From positions 2,264,798-2,328,797 of the forward strand of contig HG934468.1 in the NCBI GenBank assembly GCA_000723505.1: a stretch of DNA of 64,000 bases. The letters are read 5' to 3'. Position 1 is the stretch's first letter. Each line of letters begins with the position of its first letter. The position numbers and the translations under genes are program-made. The notes under the pieces are model-generated. The model was given only the letters and a program-made list of their open reading frames with translations, made no database searches and was not told the DNA's origin. This DNA is from Mucinivorans hirudinis. Lineage in GTDB: Bacteria; Bacteroidota; Bacteroidia; Bacteroidales; Rikenellaceae. Shown piece by piece: positions 36,955-47,074 of the stretch.

Positions 36955-38127
36955 ATGAAAAGAGACTATTACGAAGTGCTCGGCATAGAAAAGAGTGCCA
37001 CACAAGACGATATAAAAAAGGCTTACCGCAAAGCGGCTATACAGTTCCACCCCGACAAAAATCCCGGTGACAAAGATGCTGAGGAGAAGTTCAAGGAGGC
37101 AGCAGAGGCGTACGATGTGTTGAGCAATGCCGAGAAAAAGGCGCGCTACGACCAATTCGGACACGCGGCTAATGCACAAAGTGCCTCGGGTGGTGGTGGG
37201 TATGGAGGCGGCTACGGAGGCTTCGAAGGCTTTGGAGGCGGCTTCACTATGGACGATATTTTCGACCGCTTTGGCGATATTTTCGGAGGACATTTTGGCG
37301 GTGGCGGTGGTTCTCGTGCGCGTCGCCAGCGGGTCAATCGCGGTTCAGATTTACGGGTGAAGGTGCGTTTGACACTTGCCGAGGTGGTGAACGGAGCTAC
37401 CAAGAAACTCAAAATTAACAAGATGAATGCCTGTGATGCTTGTGGCGGAAGCGGGGCTTTCGATAAGGATTCTTACACAACCTGCTCAACTTGCCACGGC
37501 GCGGGATACGTTACTCAAGTTGTCAATACAATGTTTGGTCAGGCGCAAACTCAGTCTGTCTGTCCAACGTGCGAGGGTGTGGGCAAGATTATCACCAAAA
37601 AGTGTGAGAAGTGCTCAGGTAGCGGAGTGACCAAGGGTGAGGAGGTTGTCGAGGTGCGCATTCCGGCGGGCGTTGCTCAGGGGATGCAGTTGTCGGTTGC
37701 CGGCAAAGGCAATGCGGCGTATCACGGCGGAGTGAATGGCGACTTGTTAGTACTGATTGAGGAAGAGCCCCACAAAGAACTTGAACGCGAGGGTAATGAT
37801 TTGATATATAATCTAAAGCTCAACATTGCTGATGCAGTAATGGGCGCTTCGGTGGAAGTGCCGACGGTGGACGGACGTGCGAAAATCAAGATAGACCCGG
37901 GTACACAGGCGGGTCGAGTATTGAGGCTCAGGGGCAAGGGTGTGCCCGATGTGAATGGTTACGGCACAGGTGATATATTGGTGGTAGCGGATGTTTTTAT
38001 CCCTACACACGTTTCGCCGGCAGAGAAGGATGCTCTCAAAAAACTGCAAACTTCGGAGAACTTTAAGCCCAAACCCACCAAAGAGCGCAATCTGTTTGAG
38101 CGGATGAAGAGCTATTTTATTTCTTAA
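36955..38127 (+). CDS. dnaJ: Chaperone DnaJ
   Basis: DnaJ delivers clients to DnaK and stimulates its ATPase. The J-domain carries HPD at 32-34. A Gly/Phe-rich region follows (about 75-120), then four CxxCxGxG zinc motifs ([32 protein letters not shown]) and the C-terminal substrate domains. The length of 390 is normal. Confidence 0.97.
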   Translation: MKRDYYEVLGIEKSATQDDIKKAYRKAAIQFHPDKNPGDKDAEEKFKEAAEAYDVLSNAEKKARYDQFGHAANAQSASGGGGYGGGYGGFEGFGGGFTMDDIFDRFGDIFGGHFGGGGGSRARRQRVNRGSDLRVKVRLTLAEVVNGATKKLKINKMNACDACGGSGAFDKDSYTTCSTCHGAGYVTQVVNTMFGQAQTQSVCPTCEGVGKIITKKCEKCSGSGVTKGEEVVEVRIPAGVAQGMQLSVAGKGNAAYHGGVNGDLLVLIEEEPHKELEREGNDLIYNLKLNIADAVMGASVEVPTVDGRAKIKIDPGTQAGRVLRLRGKGVPDVNGYGTGDILVVADVFIPTHVSPAEKDALKKLQTSENFKPKPTKERNLFERMKSYFIS

Positions 38128-38175
38128 GGGAGCTTATAAAGATTAGCCGTTAGTTACTTTGTAATTTTCGGAAGT
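38126..38175 (+). repeat. Dispersed intergenic repeat, copy C4 (degenerate)
   Basis: GGGAGCTTATAAAGATTAG after dnaJ resembles the left part of C3 (GGAGCTTCTGAAAATTAG), but the right part has diverged. This is the weakest of the four copies. Confidence 0.35.
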
Positions 38176-38247
38176 ACCATTAACGAATCGATAATCGGGA
38201 GACTCAGGATAAAGTCCCTTAGTCTTATTTTTCCTCACCATTGACCG

Positions 38248-39222
38248 ATGCAAATAGCAATTGACCCATATATACCATTTGTTCGCGGCTTATTCGAGAA
38301 GTATGGTGCAAAGGTGGTCTATGGCGACAACATCAACGGGTGCGATGCGGTGATTATCCGCACTCGTACCCGTTGCGATTCAGCTTTTCTGAAAAATCAT
38401 TCACCAAAGATAATTGCGACAGCAACAATTGGTTACGACCATATTGACGTTGAGTATTGTCATCGGCACGGAATCGAATTGGTAACGGCAGCAGGATGTA
38501 ATGCTCGCGCGGTGGCGCAGTGGGTTTTTGCTGCTTTGATAGCCTTAAATGTGGATAATCCACCGGAACATACCCTTGGCATTGTCGGAGTTGGTAACGT
38601 GGGTTCGGTGGTGGCCAGGATTGCCAGGAGTGTGGGTTTTCGTACTCTGCTTTGCGACCCACCGCGTGCTGCACACGAAAACGGCTTCGTTACGCTTGAT
38701 TTTCTATTAGAAAATTCGACAATCGTAACCCTCCACACCCCATTGAATACGACAACGCGTGGAATGGCAGATGAGATTTTCTTCAAAAAAATTTCGCGCG
38801 AAGCGATTTTTCTCAACTCCTCACGCGGAGAGGTTGTAAATGAACGAGCGTTATTGGATTCGGGGCTCAAAAAAATCGCACTTGATGTTTGGTGCAATGA
38901 GCCCAAGATTGATAGAGAGTTATTGGAACGTGTAAATATAGCTACGCCCCACATTGCCGGATACTCCCAGCAAGGCAAGGCTATGGGTTCGGCTATTGTA
39001 GTGCGGGCTGTGGCGGCGAGTTTGGGGATTGATGAGCTGCTAAATTGGTATCCTCCTGAGGTAGAGCCCACAATGATCAATGAAAGTCTGACTTGGCAGC
39101 AGATGCGGCAGACTATGTGCGCCAATTACTCCATTCTTGCCGATGATTGTGCCCTCAGAAAAGCCCCCCTTCAATTCGAGAATCTGCGTAGTAATTATCA
39201 CTATAGGAAGGAATTTTTTTAG
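38248..39222 (+). CDS. pdxB: 4-phosphoerythronate dehydrogenase
   Basis: PdxB oxidises 4-phosphoerythronate in DXP-dependent vitamin B6 synthesis; SerC, also in this window, catalyses the next step. The 324-residue 2-hydroxyacid dehydrogenase has the Rossmann motif GVGNVG, the catalytic Arg in FLNSSRGEVV and His in ATPHIAGYS. The characteristic PdxB C-terminal dimerisation part is present but somewhat short. Terminator at 39316-39355. Confidence 0.9.
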   Translation: MQIAIDPYIPFVRGLFEKYGAKVVYGDNINGCDAVIIRTRTRCDSAFLKNHSPKIIATATIGYDHIDVEYCHRHGIELVTAAGCNARAVAQWVFAALIALNVDNPPEHTLGIVGVGNVGSVVARIARSVGFRTLLCDPPRAAHENGFVTLDFLLENSTIVTLHTPLNTTTRGMADEIFFKKISREAIFLNSSRGEVVNERALLDSGLKKIALDVWCNEPKIDRELLERVNIATPHIAGYSQQGKAMGSAIVVRAVAASLGIDELLNWYPPEVEPTMINESLTWQQMRQTMCANYSILADDCALRKAPLQFENLRSNYHYRKEFF

Positions 39223-39315
39223 CCCAACTTTAACGCCTAAAAGTTTTTTCGGCGTTTTTGCCCAAAAACGGGGATGATTTCATTCTATTGAGTTAATATT
39301 CCCACATCAATGACC

Positions 39316-39355
39316 AGAGAGTATGACCCTTTTCCGAGTTCATACTCTCTTTTTT
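39316..39355 (+). terminator. Intrinsic terminator after pdxB
   Basis: An 11-bp stem AGAGAGTATGA (39316-39326) with TCATACTCTCT (39340-39350) is followed directly by a T-run. Confidence 0.9.
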
Positions 39356-39376
39356 ATGATATTGCACCTAATAGAG

Positions 39377-39407
39377 TTTGTTATTTCAAAAACAATCATT
39401 AAATTTG
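39377..39407 (+). promoter_or_regulatory. Promoter of the NuoF-like gene
   Basis: TTTG (39377-39380), 19 nt, TAAATTTG (39400-39407) matches the Bacteroidetes consensus exactly. The ATG is 25 bp further on. Confidence 0.8.
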
Positions 39408-39432
39408 TTATTCCGTAATAAAACGTTGCGCA

Positions 39433-41301
39433 ATGCAAAAAATCACCGACCGCAATCAACTCTTTACCCTACAAGAGGAGTATGCAAAGAAACTTCAAGA
39501 GAGGCTCAATCCGCAATCTGCTCGCAAAGATATTCTTGTCTGCGGCGGAACGGGATGCAAGGCTTCTCAGAGCAGTCTGATAATTGAAAATCTGCAACAA
39601 GCTGTGCAACTTTTTGGTATTGGTGAGCAGGTGAGTGTGGTGCAGACGGGCTGTTTCGGTTTTTGCGAAAAGGGCCCGATCGTTAAAATTATGCCCGACT
39701 TGACCTTCTACACCGAAGTTAAACCCGAGGATGCCGAAGAGATTGTACGCGAACATATTGTGGCGGGCAGAAAGGTCGAACGACTACTCTATACCGACCC
39801 CGTGAGTGGCATCCATATCGAGGATTCGGCACATATGAGCTTCTATAAGAAGCAGTTGCGTGTGGCTTTAAGAAATTGCGGTTTGATAGACCCCGAGAAT
39901 ATTGAGGAGTACTTAGCAGAGCGTGGTTATGAGGCACTTAGCAACACACTACTAGAATCTCCCGAGGTGGTTATCGACAAAATAAAGAGGTCGGGATTGC
40001 GCGGACGCGGTGGTGGCGGCTTTCCTACGGGGGTGAAGTGGGAGATAGCATCAAAGGTTGCGGGAGAGCCCAAGTATGTGGTTTGCAATGCTGACGAGGG
40101 TGACCCGGGGGCTTTTATGGATAGAAGTATTATGGAGGGAGACCCCCATTCGGTGATTGAGGCAATGGCTGTGTGCGGGTATGCGATAGGGGCGAATCAC
40201 GGCTTGGTCTACATTAGGGCGGAGTACCCCTTGGCGGTGCACCGTCTACAAACTGCTATACGTCAGGCGCGCGAGGTGGGGCTGTTGGGTAAAGATATTC
40301 TCGGTAGCGGCTTTGATTTCGATATAGAGATACGTTACGGAGCGGGTGCGTTTGTCTGTGGCGAGGAGACGGCTTTGATTCACTCGATGGAGGGTGAGCG
40401 GGGTGAACCGACACTTAAACCGCCCTTTCCGGCTCAGAGCGGCTACAAGGGAAAGCCTACAAATGTCAATAATGTGGAGACTCTGGCAAATGTGCCCGCA
40501 ATATTGCTAAAGGGCGCTGAGTGGTTTGCATCAATCGGCACGGAGAGTTCCAAGGGGACAAAGGTTTTCGCGCTGGCTGGTAAGATTAACAACGTGGGGC
40601 TAATCGAAGTGCCTATGGGCACAACCCTGCGTGAGGTCATATTCGAGATTGGCGGTGGTATTAAGAATGGCAAGAAGTTCAAGGCTGTGCAGACCGGTGG
40701 CCCTTCAGGTGGATGCCTCACTGAAAAGCATTTAGATATGCTCATCGACTACGACAACCTGATTGCTGCCGGCTCGATGATGGGTTCGGGCGGTATGATT
40801 GTTCTTGACCAGGACGACTGTATGGTCTCCGTAGCGAAATTTTACTTGGAGTTTACCCTTGATGAATCGTGTGGCAAGTGTGCGCCTTGCCGCATCGGCA
40901 ATCGTCGCCTCTTCGAGCTTTTGGAACGTGCCACAAAGGGCAAAGCTGAAGAGGAGGATATTGATAATCTAATCAATATGAGCAATGTTATCAAAGATAC
41001 GGCGCTGTGTGGCTTGGGTCAGACCTCACCCAATCCCGTCCTCTCGACAATGGATAACTTTATGGAAGAGTACCGTGCCCATATCATTGACAAGCGCTGT
41101 CCTGCAGGACGTTGCAAGGATCTGACAATCTATAATATTGATGCTAGGGCTTGCGTCGGTTGCACTGTTTGTGCACGCAACTGCCCCGTGAATGCAATTT
41201 CAGGCGAGCGCAAACAACCCCACGCAATAGACCAAAGTGTCTGCATCCGTTGCGGTGCGTGCTTGGCGAAGTGTAAGTTTAATGCTATATTCACCTCGTA
41301 A
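39433..41301 (+). CDS. NuoF/HydB-like NADH-binding iron-sulfur flavoprotein
   Basis: The 622-residue protein has a thioredoxin-like [2Fe-2S] N-terminus (CGGTGCKAS, then TGCFGFCEKGP), FMN-site GRGGGGFPTG, NADH-site CNADEGDPGAF, an SLBB domain, the N3-type cluster motif ESCGKCAPCRIG plus the later Cys in TALCGLGQ, and two C-terminal [4Fe-4S] sets (CVGCTVCARNC, CIRCGACLAKC). This layout is that of HydB/HndC of NAD(P)-linked, often electron-bifurcating, enzymes rather than plain NuoF. No hydrogenase or NuoE-like gene is adjacent, so its partner is unknown. Confidence 0.92.
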   Translation: MQKITDRNQLFTLQEEYAKKLQERLNPQSARKDILVCGGTGCKASQSSLIIENLQQAVQLFGIGEQVSVVQTGCFGFCEKGPIVKIMPDLTFYTEVKPEDAEEIVREHIVAGRKVERLLYTDPVSGIHIEDSAHMSFYKKQLRVALRNCGLIDPENIEEYLAERGYEALSNTLLESPEVVIDKIKRSGLRGRGGGGFPTGVKWEIASKVAGEPKYVVCNADEGDPGAFMDRSIMEGDPHSVIEAMAVCGYAIGANHGLVYIRAEYPLAVHRLQTAIRQAREVGLLGKDILGSGFDFDIEIRYGAGAFVCGEETALIHSMEGERGEPTLKPPFPAQSGYKGKPTNVNNVETLANVPAILLKGAEWFASIGTESSKGTKVFALAGKINNVGLIEVPMGTTLREVIFEIGGGIKNGKKFKAVQTGGPSGGCLTEKHLDMLIDYDNLIAAGSMMGSGGMIVLDQDDCMVSVAKFYLEFTLDESCGKCAPCRIGNRRLFELLERATKGKAEEEDIDNLINMSNVIKDTALCGLGQTSPNPVLSTMDNFMEEYRAHIIDKRCPAGRCKDLTIYNIDARACVGCTVCARNCPVNAISGERKQPHAIDQSVCIRCGACLAKCKFNAIFTS

Positions 41302-41500
41302 ACATATATGGCTCAAAGTATTGATTTTGAGACATTGTTGATTGATTGACTAAGTGGGGAAAGAGAATTTTAGTAGTTCCCGAGTTAATATTTACCATAT
41401 CGAAGCGTGTCCGGCGAATCTCATAGTTTTTGAATAAATTATTACTAGATAAAGTTAATAATTTTACAACAAAATAATAACACCGTTTATCTTTTTTGAC

Positions 41501-41508
41501 TAACTTTG
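41501..41508 (+). promoter_or_regulatory. -7 element before the acyltransferase-argG genes
   Basis: TAACTTTG fits TAnnTTTG 22 bp before the ATG, without a clear -33 box. About 60 bp upstream, TGAATAAATTATTA (41431-41444) resembles half of an ArgR box, which could explain activator or repressor control. Confidence 0.5.
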
Positions 41509-41529
41509 CCGCTCAAAAAAAGCAATAAA

Positions 41530-42090
41530 ATGAGTATCGAAGATTTTGATGTGTTGGTTGCCACAGACGAGCACATTAAGTTTGCACAAGAGATATGCGA
41601 TGAGATGGCAGAATCTGCCAAAGCTCGCGGTACGGGTATTGCCAAACGCACATCCGAGTATGTGGCAAAGAAAATGGTTGAAGGAAAGGCTGTTATAGCC
41701 TTTCACAAGGATGGACGCTGGGCGGGATTCTCTTATATTGAATCGTGGGGACACGACCATTTTGTTGCCAACTCAGGTTTGATTATAAATCCGATATTCC
41801 GAAAAATGGGTTTGGCAAAGGCAATAAAATTCAAAACTTTTCTGCTGTCACTCGAAAAATTTCCGGGTGCGAAACTCTTCGGTCTCACAACCGGCTTAGC
41901 GGTAATGAAAATCAACTCTGAAATTGGCTACCGCCCGGTGACTTACTCTGAATTAACGGATGACGACGCCTTTTGGAAGGGTTGCGAAAGTTGCGTCAAT
42001 TTCCCTATACTCGAAGCCAAAGAACGTAAAAATTGTCTATGCACCGCAATGTTGTTTGACCCGGCGCTGGACAGCGTAAAAATAAGATGA
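41530..42090 (+). CDS. GNAT acyltransferase, probable arginine-pathway N-acylglutamate synthase
   Basis: This 186-residue GNAT-fold protein has the acyl-CoA-binding region PIFRKMGLAKAIKFK and SEIGYRPVTYSEL. It overlaps argG by 4 bp (ATGA). In Bacteroides a GNAT gene beside argG acts at the first step of the N-succinylated arginine pathway, so the same role is inferred here. The ATG at 41530 is chosen by its spacing from the -7 element. Confidence 0.75.
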   Translation: MSIEDFDVLVATDEHIKFAQEICDEMAESAKARGTGIAKRTSEYVAKKMVEGKAVIAFHKDGRWAGFSYIESWGHDHFVANSGLIINPIFRKMGLAKAIKFKTFLLSLEKFPGAKLFGLTTGLAVMKINSEIGYRPVTYSELTDDDAFWKGCESCVNFPILEAKERKNCLCTAMLFDPALDSVKIR

Positions 42091-43277
42091 AAAAAGTAGT
42101 ATTAGCATTTAGCGGAGGTCTTGACACCTCATATTGTGCGATTTACCTATCCAAGGAGATGGGTATGGAGGTGCACGCGGCACTGGCAAACACCGGCGGA
42201 TTTTCCGATGAGGAACTTGCAAAGATAGAAAAGCGCGCTCTTGCACTTGGAGTTAAGAGCTATGTATGTTTAGATGTTGCCCAGCAATATTATGACGAAA
42301 ACATAAAATATATGATTTTCGGCAACGTGCTTAAAAACAGTACATATCCGATTTCGGTATCCTCCGAACGAATTGTGCAGGCAACGGCTATTGCAGACTA
42401 TGTAAACAAAATTGGTGCGGACTATGTTTGCCACGGCTCAACGGGTGCAGGCAATGATCAGGTTCGTTTTGATATGGTTTTCAACATATTATGCCCACAG
42501 GCGGAGGTCGTTGCACTGATTCGTGAAAAACGTCTTTCGCGCCAAGAGGAGATTGATTACCTTCGCACGAATGGCGTGGATTTCGACTTCAAAAAAGCTG
42601 AATACTCTATCAATCAAGGTCTTTGGGGAACATCTGTGGGCGGACGCGAGACACTGACCTCCTGTGAAACATTACCAGAAGAGGCGTACACCTGTCAGCT
42701 GAAAGAGACTGACAAAAAGTGTGTTACGCTAACTTTTGAGAAGGGAGAGTTGGTGAAAATAGATGGTGTCGAATATGGGAGGATTGAGGCTATTCGCAAA
42801 CTGCAAGACATTGCGGCGCCATATGCCGTTGGGCGCGATATGCACGTTGGCGACACGATTATCGGCATAAAGGGGCGCGTAGGGTTCGAAGCGGCTGCGC
42901 CAATGATTATCATAAAGGCTCATCATACTCTTGAAAAACACACACTTACAAAATGGCAACTCTTCTGGAAAGACCAAATTTCGGCATTCTACGGCAACCA
43001 TCTCCACGAGGGACAGTACTACGACCCGGTAATGCGCGATATGGAGGCTATGTTGGAGAAGTCGCAACGCAATGTTAGCGGCGATGTCTATGTCGATTTA
43101 CATCCTTATCGTTTTGTGGTAGTGGGCATTAGCTCCGAACACGACTTGATGAGCAGCAAATTTGGAGCCTACGGCGAAACGATGAGCGATTGGAGTGGCG
43201 ATGATGTACGCGGATTTGGTAAAATCTTTGGTAATCAGGTTGCTATATATCGCAAAATTAATGGAGATTTGAAGTAG
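42087..43277 (+). CDS. argG: Argininosuccinate synthase
   Basis: ArgG joins citrulline and aspartate using ATP. The PP-loop AFSGGLDTS is at residues 7-15, and HGSTGAGNDQVRFD and YSINQGLWGTSVGG are intact. The length of 396 is normal. In relatives argC, argD and other genes follow, but here the operon ends and a ZIP gene faces it. Confidence 0.97.
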   Translation: MKKVVLAFSGGLDTSYCAIYLSKEMGMEVHAALANTGGFSDEELAKIEKRALALGVKSYVCLDVAQQYYDENIKYMIFGNVLKNSTYPISVSSERIVQATAIADYVNKIGADYVCHGSTGAGNDQVRFDMVFNILCPQAEVVALIREKRLSRQEEIDYLRTNGVDFDFKKAEYSINQGLWGTSVGGRETLTSCETLPEEAYTCQLKETDKKCVTLTFEKGELVKIDGVEYGRIEAIRKLQDIAAPYAVGRDMHVGDTIIGIKGRVGFEAAAPMIIIKAHHTLEKHTLTKWQLFWKDQISAFYGNHLHEGQYYDPVMRDMEAMLEKSQRNVSGDVYVDLHPYRFVVVGISSEHDLMSSKFGAYGETMSDWSGDDVRGFGKIFGNQVAIYRKINGDLK

Positions 43278-43327
43278 GGTCGAGATAATTTTAGGATAGA
43301 CCACCCGCCAGCATAAATTAGCAATGC

Positions 43328-43376
43328 TTTTCCACATTGTCACTCCGTTCTTGCCGCAGTATGACAATGTGGAAAA
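43328..43376. terminator. Hairpin between argG and the ZIP gene
   Basis: TTTTCCACATTGTCA (43328-43342) pairs perfectly over 15 bp with 43362-43376 across a 19-nt loop, between convergent genes. The long loop is unusual for a terminator, and A/T at the stem base gives T-runs in both directions. Confidence 0.65.
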
Positions 43377-43448
43377 CGACGCTTAATATATTAACTCGGC
43401 ATTAAACAAAATCCAGAGCCCGCGACAAACGACATAAAGCATTATAAA

Positions 43449-44198
43449 TCAAATGTATTGCAGCATTGCAACGGTTATAATGCCTACTATGAGTGCGAAT
43501 GTTGCATATCGCTGGTATCCGTGTTCGTGCGATTCGGGAATAATTTCGTCACTGACCACATAGATTATCGCCCCAAAGGTAAAGCCATAGAAAAGTATTT
43601 CGAGCATAACGGGTAGGCTGCCGAGAATTGCACCTATCACCACACCCGGCAACATCATAAGTGCAACACCGAAACTGAAGAGTAGAGCTCGCGTTTTGGA
43701 CATCCCCATTCTCAGGAGCGGAATCATCACAATCAAACCCTCAGGAATTTTCTGAATCATCATTGAGGCGGCAACCATCAAGGCATTACCGCTTACGCCC
43801 TTACCGAAGACTATGCCGGTTGCCAACCCCTCGGGAATGTTGTGGATGGCGATAGCAATTACCAAAAGCAGAGTACGGTTTGCCCTGGGGTTTGGACTAC
43901 TCTCTTCTCGCATCTGCCCTCCGTCAATGTGAATATGGGGTATGAATCTATCTAGCAAACTGATAAATACCGCCCCGGCAATTATCCCAAACACCGCGAC
44001 GGATATTGCCGAAAATTCACTTTGAGAAAAGGCTGTGGGCAGTAATCCTAAAAAAGCTGCCGCCATCATAACTCCGGCGGCAAAACCTAAGAACATATCG
44101 TTGATGCGGTGGGTGATTTTTCTAAAAATCAGACCCAGCACCGAGCCGAAAACGCTTGTCAAAATGACGCAGCACCCGGCAATTATGGCATATATCAT
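43449..44198 (-). CDS. ZIP family metal transporter
   Basis: The 249-residue inner-membrane protein has about eight membrane helices. The metal-site motifs HNIPEG and QKIPEG lie in helices IV and V, and a short His-containing loop (PHIHIDGG) lies between helices III and IV. ZIP proteins import zinc or other divalent metals. It is convergent with argG. Confidence 0.9.
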   Translation of the reverse strand: MIYAIIAGCCVILTSVFGSVLGLIFRKITHRINDMFLGFAAGVMMAAAFLGLLPTAFSQSEFSAISVAVFGIIAGAVFISLLDRFIPHIHIDGGQMREESSPNPRANRTLLLVIAIAIHNIPEGLATGIVFGKGVSGNALMVAASMMIQKIPEGLIVMIPLLRMGMSKTRALLFSFGVALMMLPGVVIGAILGSLPVMLEILFYGFTFGAIIYVVSDEIIPESHEHGYQRYATFALIVGIITVAMLQYI

Positions 44199-44397
44199 TG
44201 TCGAAAATTTTCTTAAAAGTTACTCTTTACCATCATTGCTGCAAGGGGGCTAAAATATTACCATTTACCTACCTCTCTCACAATACCTCTCAAACGGCTG
44301 GTAATAAACCCATTATATTATATATCGAAACTTATTTTGCAGCGAGATTTGCAATAGAGCAATTTGACTTTCAGATGAAGTACATCGTTCGAAAAAT

Positions 44398-45501
44398 CTA
44401 TTGTTTGCCCAATTTCTCATAAATGATGCGTACCTCACGCGTGAGTTTATCCGGCGAGAAAGTGGCACGAGCATACTCTAAACCCCGGGCAACCATAGAT
44501 TTTCGCAGCTCATCATCAGACAGAACTCGAGATATGGCAGCGGATATTTCGCGCGGTTCAGCAGGGTCGATGTAGAGTGCACCGTCACCGCCTGCTTCGG
44601 GCAAGGAACTTACATTGGAAGTGATTACGGGCGTACCACTTAGCAAAGCCTCGGTTACGGGTAACCCGAAACCCTCGTAAAACGATGGGTATACAAATAG
44701 TTCTGCACACTGATAAAAAGCCTGCAATGTTTGCGTATCGCGCACAGAGTCTAACATTATAATTTGGTCAGAAATCAGGTTGTCGTCTATAAATTTCAAT
44801 ACCTTATCCTTGTAAGAAGAGCCATTACCAACGACAACCATCGGTAAACGATGCTCCTTGGGCAACATCACGTAAGCCTCCAAAAGCCCCAAAAGATTTT
44901 TTCGAGAGTTAAGAGAGCCTACGTACAAGATATATTTCTCGGGCAGATTATAGTTTTTAAGTTTTTCGCGGGGGTTTTCTTGCTGTTCGTAATAAATAGG
45001 GTTAATAGATTGGTAAACGACCTCTATTCTGTCTGCTGACGTGCCGAAATAACGAATAATATCGCGCTTTGTACTCTCACTTATGGCGATAATCTTGTCT
45101 GCCCGGCGGCACGAGTGGCGATATTTTATGCCATAAATAATTCGCTCTACAAGTGGAAACATCTCGGGGAAAGTACGATAACACACATCGTGAATGGTAA
45201 CCACACTCTTTATGCCGCTACGGTGAATCCCAAAAGGTAGGTCGTGGCTCAAACCGTGAAAAATCTCTACTCCGTCTCGCTTCAAATCTTTTATGACACC
45301 GAGGCTTCTCCAAAACGGGTGCTTAGAGTGCGGCATCCGAGTTATAGCTCCCTTAATATCAGGTATTTTCCTCTTTGGAGTATATAGATATAGTTCATCC
45401 TGCGGAAATAATTTAATAATATTTCCCACCAACGTGCGGGAGTAGTTGCCCAGTCCCGTGAAGTTGCAATATAGCCTCTTCGCATCGTAACCTATTTTCA
45501 T
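44398..45501 (-). CDS. GT4 family glycosyltransferase
   Basis: This 367-residue GT-B enzyme uses a retaining mechanism. It has the N-terminal GLGNYSRTL loop, YVGSLNSRKNLLGLLEAY, and the donor-site motif FYEGFGLPVTEAL with the conserved E-x7-E spacing. Donor and acceptor are unknown; it may act in capsule or LPS synthesis, but no other sugar genes are nearby. Confidence 0.9.
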   Translation of the reverse strand: MKIGYDAKRLYCNFTGLGNYSRTLVGNIIKLFPQDELYLYTPKRKIPDIKGAITRMPHSKHPFWRSLGVIKDLKRDGVEIFHGLSHDLPFGIHRSGIKSVVTIHDVCYRTFPEMFPLVERIIYGIKYRHSCRRADKIIAISESTKRDIIRYFGTSADRIEVVYQSINPIYYEQQENPREKLKNYNLPEKYILYVGSLNSRKNLLGLLEAYVMLPKEHRLPMVVVGNGSSYKDKVLKFIDDNLISDQIIMLDSVRDTQTLQAFYQCAELFVYPSFYEGFGLPVTEALLSGTPVITSNVSSLPEAGGDGALYIDPAEPREISAAISRVLSDDELRKSMVARGLEYARATFSPDKLTREVRIIYEKLGKQ

Positions 45502-45641
45502 CTGTGTATATTTTTGTATTAATTTGTATAATAGCTATTTAAGGTATAATTAAGAGATTAAATTTTCATCTTCGTACTCCGTGCCTATAAAGGCAGTGGT
45601 AACACCTGTTGGTTCTTAATTTTGTGCCCAAATCTCTTTGG

Positions 45642-45704
45642 ACATAGGTCAATTTCATACTCAAGCTCTTCTAAGGGAAGTCTCAGAAAAAATGCGACCT
45701 ATGT
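45642..45704 (-). ncRNA. Candidate structured RNA 3' of the IS110 transposase
   Basis: ACATAGGTC (45642-45650) pairs with GACCTATGT (45696-45704) across 45 nt that can form a smaller hairpin, and another short hairpin (GCCTATAAAGGC, about 45585) lies nearby. IS110-family elements encode a bridge RNA in one non-coding end, and this ~270-bp gap is the only room in this copy. The assignment is speculative. Confidence 0.3.
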
Positions 45705-45772
45705 TGTTGCCTTAAATATAATGCTTGCTTAAAACGAAATAAAAAATGTAGCTTGGTGAGATGCAGCCCATT

Positions 45773-46998
45773 TCATAAAAATACACTAACATCAACACCT
45801 AATGCCGATAAACGATTCAAATAGTTTCGTATCTGCTTCTTCTGCTTGCGAGGATTGTGGTCGTGTAATTCAGGCTCACGATAGGGCTGTTTGTTTAACA
45901 AAATGAAGTATGCGGCTACAATAATTTTATGCCCAATGGCTACAAGTGCTCGCTTCTTACCTCGTCTGCCTACCAAACTCTCATACTTTCGCTTCAAATA
46001 ACAATCCTTCTTACGTGTTGCCCCCCACCCACACTCTACCAATATCGAAGTAATATGGCTATTACCCTTTATGGTCTTTGTACTTTTTTTTTACCCGCAC
46101 TCTCATTATTGCCCGGACTTACACCACAATAAGAACTTAAATGGTTCTCATCAGGAAATCGTTCCATATCAACACCTATCTCGCTTATAATACCAATGGC
46201 ACTATCTCGCCCAACACCCGGTATGGTCTCCAATAGCTCCAATTCAACTTCATAATCAGAAACAGCCTTGGCTATTTCTGCATCCAACCGCTCCAACATA
46301 GCATCATCATTAGCTATCACATCTCGATGAAACTGCAACATAAAACGATGATGATCGCTAACCTTACCCTGCAAAGCTTTGACAAACTCACTACGAGGTG
46401 TCTTTATCTTGCCGTGATAAAACCGCATTAATTGATTTACATCACTCTCTCCATCTATCAATGCACTGATGATATTGCGACCAACGGCTCCATCAACATC
46501 ACTCAATACACTTGATAACTTGATATTGCAATCCTCCAATATCTTGATTATACGATTCTTCTCTGATGCACCATGAGCTACTAACTTCTTCTTGTAGCGA
46601 ACTAAATCTCGTAAATCTCTTATGTCGCGTGGAGGGATAAAGCTACCTTTGAGTAGTCCGCTTACCAATAATTTGCTCAACCATTTGCTATCCTTCTTGT
46701 CGGTCTTATGACCAGGCACATTCTTTACGTGCCGAGCATTAACCAAAATAACCTCAAAATCATCCTCCAAAATATTGAACACAGGCTTCCAATAAATACC
46801 GGTGCTCTCCATCGCAATATGAGTGACACCCGCATCTTTGCACCAATCACGCAAAGATTCCAAGGAAACGGTAAAACCGTCAAACTCCTTTGTGCCGACA
46901 ACTTCGTTGCCTCGTTGAATGGTTGCAACTATCAAATCCTTATGGACATCAATCCCGCAACCAACCCCAATGTAGGGGGTAAATAGTATCTCTTCCAT
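45773..46998 (-). pseudogene. IS110-family transposase, frameshifted
   Basis: The first frame (46998-46069) has the RuvC-like DEDD domain: D17 in CGIDVHKD, Glu in AMESTGIYW and two Asp in GHKTDKKDSKW. The C-terminal transposase domain follows (ETIPGVGRDSA, SYCGVSPGNNESAGKKK), with the presumed catalytic Ser at NNESAG. At a run of nine A (T9 on the plus strand, 46084-46092) the frame breaks. Adding one A, or a -1 slip, continues it as STKTIKGNSHITSILVECGWG down to 45773. Either it is dead by a 1-nt deletion or slippage restores it. Confidence 0.85.
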
Positions 46999-47074
46999 TG
47001 AACATAGTGTTAGTTAATCAATAGGCAAAGATACTCATCTCTGTTGGTATGCTCAAAAGGAGATTATGAGAATT

